A DNA stretch of 64,000 bases from JBFWWP01 sp050246115 (GTDB taxonomy: Bacteria > Planctomycetota > UBA8108 > UBA1146 > JAJFFE01): contig JBFWWP010000008.1 in assembly GCA_050246115.1 (NCBI GenBank), positions 1-64,000 of the forward strand, written 5' to 3'. The translations under genes were made by a program, and so were the position numbers. Numbering within the stretch: position 1 is the first letter of the stretch; the number at the start of each line of letters is the position of its first letter. The notes below the pieces were generated by a model that had not been told where the DNA came from, ran no database searches, and saw only the letters and a program-made list of their open reading frames with translations. Positions 60,309-64,000 of the stretch are shown piece by piece.

Positions 60309-60770
60309 ACCGGGTCCGACTGCGGCGGCCCTGTGATGCGCCGGGCCGCCGCGGTCTCGAAGCTCGGAACGCCTTGGGTGGCGCTCCCGCGGTCATCGCG
60401 CCGCGGTTTCGAGGGGGAGCCGGACTCCGAGATGCCGCATCGATCGACGTCGCAGTGACTGAATCCGGTCGCCGTCCGGCTCACGGTCGGCGTTCCCGAG
60501 CCATCTCATGTCTTTCCCCACCGTTCTTTTCTCTCGGGGGCCCCCGCTGTCGTCCCCGACTCCTGATCCTCCATCCTGGCGCTGCCTTCTTCGGCCTTGC
60601 GAGGCTCGATCAAGGTGCCCGTGAGCCCCGAACCAGGTTCCGCGGCACGGCGATTGCTCCCTCAGAGTCCCGGCCCTCGGGCACGAATCAGCCCTGGGTC
60701 GAACGCGGCGGCGCGCAATTGGCCTGACGATGGGAGGGGCGATCGTCCCTGCTGAGTTTGGAGGCGAGTC
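60309..60770. other. Intergenic region upstream of the ATPase operon
   Basis: This 460-bp stretch precedes the three-gene operon and presumably contains its promoter. It ends with the SD GGAGG before 60771. A 117-codon frame at 60374-60727 lacks coding features. Confidence 0.4.
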
Positions 60771-61700
60771 ATGCAGCAGGATCCAATCGTCACGTCGGCA
60801 GCGGCGCCGTCAAACTTGGACCTCCCGCTTCCGCTGCGGGCCGAAGCCATCGTCGACCAGGTGCGATCCGAGGCTCGCGACGCGCGCAACCGGGCCAAGG
60901 GGCTCGAGCGTCTCGCTGCCGTCTTGCGCCCGCTGACGAAGCCGAGTGCCTATGCCGACCTGGCCAAGGTGTCCCGCAAGTTCGAGCGCATCGAGGCCAA
61001 GCTGGATGCGTTCCCCGCGATCGCCGATCCAGCGCGCAGCGCTGTCGATTCGATTCGCGTTGCCCTCGATCATCACCGGCGTCGTTTGCGTGAGTCGCTC
61101 TCGCGAGAGCTCAAACTCGCCTGTGAGGAGGCGCAACTGACCCTACGCGTGGTCCAGCGCGAGGAACCGGTGATGCTGCGCATCCCGCCCTTTGGGGTGT
61201 CGATCGACCGCGACCGCGGCCGCGCGACGCTACAGTTCGCGCGCTTGCCGCTCGCGACCTGTGCCGCTGTCGCCAGCGAGATCGTGGCAGCCCACCGTGA
61301 GGCTCGTGAGCAGCTCGACGGGGACGGCTTCGATCGCCAGCGCTTTCTCGAAGACTGCCGCCGCGCCTGGCGAGCCGCACGAGCCGCGTTGGGCGAGGCC
61401 GAGCAGGAGCGCGTAGAGATCGTCGACTTCCTGCCGTACCTGGCGCTTCAACACCAGTCGTCGTCGTTTCGCACCGAGCCGAAGCGCGCGCACTACCGCG
61501 ACTACTCGCGTGCCCAGTTCGCCTGGGATGTGCTGCGCACGGAGGGAAGTCTCGCGCACGACGGTTGGCGCTTGAATCTCGGCGTCGCGACCGGCACGAC
61601 GGCCAGCAAGAAGAACCGCGTCATCTGGTTCGAGGATGAGAACGGCGAAGGCGAGTTCAAGCTGACGGTGTTCTTCACGCGAACGGATGGCGCACCGTGA
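60771..61700 (+). CDS. Protein of unknown function, first gene of ATPase operon
   Basis: This 309-aa protein starts at ATG 60771 with SD GGAGG 7 nt upstream. No membrane segment or signal is seen. The N-terminal half is charged and likely helical (VRSEARDARNRAKGLERLAA, RRRLRESLSRELKLACEEAQ). The C-terminal half has EEPVMLRIPPFGVSIDRDRG, RVEIVDFLPYLALQHQSSSF, YSRAQFAWDVLRTEGSLAHD and ends EDENGEGEFKLTVFFTRTDG. No family is recognised. Its stop overlaps the start of the first ATPase by 4 nt (GTGA), so the products are translationally coupled and probably act together. Confidence 0.85.
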   Translation: MQQDPIVTSAAAPSNLDLPLPLRAEAIVDQVRSEARDARNRAKGLERLAAVLRPLTKPSAYADLAKVSRKFERIEAKLDAFPAIADPARSAVDSIRVALDHHRRRLRESLSRELKLACEEAQLTLRVVQREEPVMLRIPPFGVSIDRDRGRATLQFARLPLATCAAVASEIVAAHREAREQLDGDGFDRQRFLEDCRRAWRAARAALGEAEQERVEIVDFLPYLALQHQSSSFRTEPKRAHYRDYSRAQFAWDVLRTEGSLAHDGWRLNLGVATGTTASKKNRVIWFEDENGEGEFKLTVFFTRTDGAP

Positions 61701-62980
61701 TCTCACGACCTTCGCTCAGCCCAGCGCTCGCGCGTAGCATCCTCGACCGCATGGGCGCCACGGGTCAGCCTCCCGAACGCGGTGCGCTGGCAGTAAACGT
61801 CGGCACCGACACGCTGCTGGAAGCGCTTCGCGACGAGTATTTCCGCCCGATTCGGGAGTCGCGGCGCAACTCGACGTTCAAGCTCATTCAGGCGACGTTC
61901 GGCGGCGGCAAGACCCAGTTCCTGCACGCGCTGCGCGAGCTCGCGTGGGGCGAGGGCTTTGCAACTGCGTTGGTGGGTCTGTCCCCGAAGGAGTGCCCGT
62001 TCGACCAGCCGGTGCGAATCTACCAGGAAGTCGCGCGCCGCATGGAGCTGCCTGTCGTCCATCCCGAGCAAGAGCCGAGTCGGGGGTTCGACGCCCTGCT
62101 CGATCACGTCGCCGAGGAACGAGTCGACGAGAACGGGGCCGACGCCTTCCGGGAGTGGCTTGCAACCGAGTTCGTGCGTTGGCCGATCGAGAGCCGCAGT
62201 TTTGCGCGCGCGGTGCGAGCCTATCTCGAAGCCGCCATCGAGTCCGATGTCGACAAGTGCGAGGTCTTGGGTGACTACCTGCTCGGGGAGCGAGTCTCGA
62301 CGGCGGAGCTCGAGGACTACCGGCTGCGGGAAACGCTCGAAGAACAGAACGCGTTCTTGTGGCTGCGGAGCCTCGTGCAGGTCGCCTCCGCACTGAACCT
62401 GCCTGGTGTAGTGCTTCTGTTCGACGAGATGGATCGCAACATGAGCCTGAGCGTTGGGCGCCGACGTGCCATCGGCGACAACTTGCGCCAGATGATCGAC
62501 TACTGCGGCCAAGCGCAACTTCCGGGCGTCGTGTGGTGCTACGCGGTCCCGCCGGAGTTCATGACGACGATCGTGCCCGAGTATCCAGCGCTGGCTCAGC
62601 GGCTCAAGGGCGCGGGCCGCTTTGGTGGGGTCACTCCGCTCCAGCCGATCATCGATCTCGAGCAGTTGCCTCTCGCCGCGACCGAGATGCTGCGCGCGAT
62701 CGGCATGCGGTTGCTCGAACTGGCTGGCGTCGCCTTCCCCGAAGCGTCCTTCGACCGAGAGGTCCAAGCCGAGAACGTCGTTCTCGTCGCTCACGAGCTC
62801 GGGGCGCGGCAGCTCGAGAGTGGCACCCGACGGCAATTCGTCAAGGCGATCATCACGCTGTTCGATGCGCAACGGCGCAGCGGGCAGAAGGTGCTGACCG
62901 CGAGTGAGGTGCGCACCGCCGTCGGCAGCGCGGAGCGGTTCGACGTGGGCTCGCCGATGCCCGACGAGCAGGACTTCTGA
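61697..62980 (+). CDS. P-loop ATPase resembling BrxC/BrxD (DUF2791) family
   Basis: The start is GTG at 61697, overlapping the previous stop; product 427 aa. It opens RSILDRMGATGQPPERGALA, then FRPIRESRRNSTFKLIQATF and the Walker A-like GGGKTQFLHAL, followed by Walker B VVLLFDEMDR near residue 240 and VWCYAVPPEFMTTIVPEYPA. This is the pattern of BREX-type BrxD/DUF2791 ATPases. The first Gly of the classical Walker A is Ala (ATFGGGKT). It shares a GDYLLGERVSTAELEDY-type segment with the next gene (GDYVRGERVDGDALE), showing the two are related. Confidence 0.85.
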   Translation: MISRPSLSPALARSILDRMGATGQPPERGALAVNVGTDTLLEALRDEYFRPIRESRRNSTFKLIQATFGGGKTQFLHALRELAWGEGFATALVGLSPKECPFDQPVRIYQEVARRMELPVVHPEQEPSRGFDALLDHVAEERVDENGADAFREWLATEFVRWPIESRSFARAVRAYLEAAIESDVDKCEVLGDYLLGERVSTAELEDYRLRETLEEQNAFLWLRSLVQVASALNLPGVVLLFDEMDRNMSLSVGRRRAIGDNLRQMIDYCGQAQLPGVVWCYAVPPEFMTTIVPEYPALAQRLKGAGRFGGVTPLQPIIDLEQLPLAATEMLRAIGMRLLELAGVAFPEASFDREVQAENVVLVAHELGARQLESGTRRQFVKAIITLFDAQRRSGQKVLTASEVRTAVGSAERFDVGSPMPDEQDF

Positions 62981-62981
62981 C

Positions 62982-64000
62982 TTGCACGGGTGGGCTCCCG
63001 GAGAGCGCGTGCGGCACTCGGCCCATGGCTCGGGAACCGTGTTGGCCACGCTGCCCCGGGGGCGGTCACGGGTGCGCTTCGACCAGGCTCCCAGCTTGAT
63101 GCGCGCGGTGCGAAATCGAGAACTCGCGGCCGATGAGGGAGCGAGCGAATTGGAGGGTCGACGATTCGTGTCGGCCACGCTACCCGCGCCGGCGACGGGA
63201 CCGATTCGAGCGACGCCCAGTTCGCTCGGTGAGGGCGAGCCGGACCGCGCGACGCCCCGCCGGAGCCCGGCCGCGCCCCGCGGCGCCGTGGAGTTCGACG
63301 GCCGGAGCGCGCGCGAACCGGGGTCGCACGCACGAGAGGCCCAGCGCAACGGTGTCGCCGACGAGTCTCAGCTCGTCGCTCGCGGTTGGGAGGCTGCGCT
63401 CGCCGCCTCCGAGTCGATCGACCTGCCGCAACCCGACGCATGGCAGGTCGTCGAAGCGTTGCGTCTGGGAGTGGTTCCGAGTCGTGGGGTCCATGCCTAC
63501 GCGGTCGCGCGTTCCCGCGAGCTCGCCGACCTCGAGCGCCTGTTCGCCGCGCGTCGCGGGTGCCGCGTGCTGTGGGGCGACTATGGCACGGGCAAGTCGC
63601 ACCTCTTGGACGTTGCCGAGCAGCTCGCGCTCGACCGAGGGTTCGTCACGGCACGTCTCACGCTCGATCCGCGGCATAACGCCCTGTCGCACCCGCTCCG
63701 ACTGTACCGCGCGATCATGACGGCGATGCGGACCCGCCGCCACATCGAGACGGGCTTCGCATCGATCCTCGACCCGCTGGCCGCGAGTCTCGAGCATCGG
63801 AGCCCGCTCGGCGACCGCGCCAGCCGTTTCTTTTCCCCTTACCTGCATGCGCTGCAGCACGGCGACGATGCCTGTATTGCCTTGCTCGGCGACTACGTCC
63901 GCGGCGAGCGCGTGGACGGCGACGCCCTCGAGCGCATGCTCAAGCGCTGTGGGTGGCGTGGACCGAGGCCGCTGCTTCTCTCCGGGTATCGCACCTACGG
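62982..64000 (+). CDS. Second DUF2791-like P-loop ATPase with N-terminal SH3-like domain (incomplete at window end)
   Basis: An open frame runs from TTG 62982, 1 nt after the previous stop codon, to the window end (339 codons, no stop). GTG 63009 is an alternative start. Residues 1-38 read WAPGERVRHSAHGSGTVLAT, RGRSRVRFDQAP, an SH3/KOW-like barrel of the type found at the end of UvrD-like helicases. After a Pro/Arg-rich linker (~40-140), a typical DUF2791/BrxD P-loop follows: RVLWGDYGTGKSHLLDVAEQ (Walker A), VTARLTLDPRHNALSHPLRL, then GDYVRGERVDGDALERMLKR as in the gene upstream. The C-terminus and the rest of the operon lie outside the window. Confidence 0.8.
   Translation, partial: MHGWAPGERVRHSAHGSGTVLATLPRGRSRVRFDQAPSLMRAVRNRELAADEGASELEGRRFVSATLPAPATGPIRATPSSLGEGEPDRATPRRSPAAPRGAVEFDGRSAREPGSHAREAQRNGVADESQLVARGWEAALAASESIDLPQPDAWQVVEALRLGVVPSRGVHAYAVARSRELADLERLFAARRGCRVLWGDYGTGKSHLLDVAEQLALDRGFVTARLTLDPRHNALSHPLRLYRAIMTAMRTRRHIETGFASILDPLAASLEHRSPLGDRASRFFSPYLHALQHGDDACIALLGDYVRGERVDGDALERMLKRCGWRGPRPLLLSGYRTY

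Noticed and set aside
61703..63349. 548-codon frame on the minus strand at the ATPase operon
   Set aside because: It is antisense to two coupled P-loop ATPase genes with clear Walker motifs; it has no recognisable domain or SD.
60771..64000. A standard BREX defence locus
   Set aside because: Only BrxC/BrxD-like ATPases are present; PglX methyltransferase, PglZ and BrxA/B-type genes are not seen. The locus is cut by the window end, so this applies only to what is visible.

Overview
The window is high-GC bacterial DNA, most likely from a member of the Planctomycetota. The signs are secreted proteins carrying the dockerin/EF-hand-like module (RGDxNxDGxVNIxD...L.YLF), many membrane-anchored Ser/Thr kinases with C-terminal FGE/sulfatase-modifying-type domains, an ECF-like sigma factor with a long N-terminal extension, and TSP3 calcium-repeat proteins. 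The phylum is inferred from these families; no rRNA or other marker gene lies in the window.

Layout. 0-7.2 kb: three secreted dockerin-type proteins, one joined to an FGE-like domain and one to a TSP3 array, around an IS3 remnant and a stretch of decayed genes (a helicase N-terminus and a several-times-frameshifted zinc-finger gene). 7.3-21 kb, all minus strand: two kinase-FGE receptors (the first frameshifted), a kinase fused to a trypsin-like protease, and lipoproteins or envelope proteins that may be co-transcribed with it. 22-26 kb: a VgrG spike gene followed directly by a PAAR-like protein with a long C-terminal domain of unknown function. 26-32.5 kb: a third kinase-FGE protein with altered catalytic motifs, a 5'-truncated duplicate of the TSP3-dockerin gene, and a kinase-TPR protein. 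33-44 kb: small secreted and membrane proteins, a low-molecular-weight tyrosine phosphatase, the sigma factor, a DUF4397-dockerin protein, a double fasciclin protein and a patatin/Omp85-like outer-membrane protein. 44-59 kb: a surface-polysaccharide locus with two divergent arms (FkbM methyltransferase, three GT2 glycosyltransferases, FrhB-like protein, Wzy-like polymerase, pyruvyltransferase, Wzx-like flippase, RfbF, SDR epimerase, GalT). 60-64 kb: an RRM RNA-binding protein, then an operon of an unknown 309-aa protein and two related P-loop ATPases resembling the BrxC/BrxD (DUF2791) family; the second ATPase runs off the window.

How the parts may work together. The kinases look like envelope sensors: cytosolic kinase, one membrane segment, outside FGE, TPR or protease domain. 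They flank the VgrG/PAAR pair, so post-translational control of a contractile injection system is possible but not shown. The glycan locus carries polymerase, flippase, activated-sugar and decoration functions expected for a Wzx/Wzy polysaccharide. The last operon is the best candidate for an undescribed DNA-processing or defence system. Dispersed repeats include a ~180-bp near-palindromic element present twice in opposite orientation, a 22-nt palindromic repeat in three copies, and a 57-bp direct repeat.
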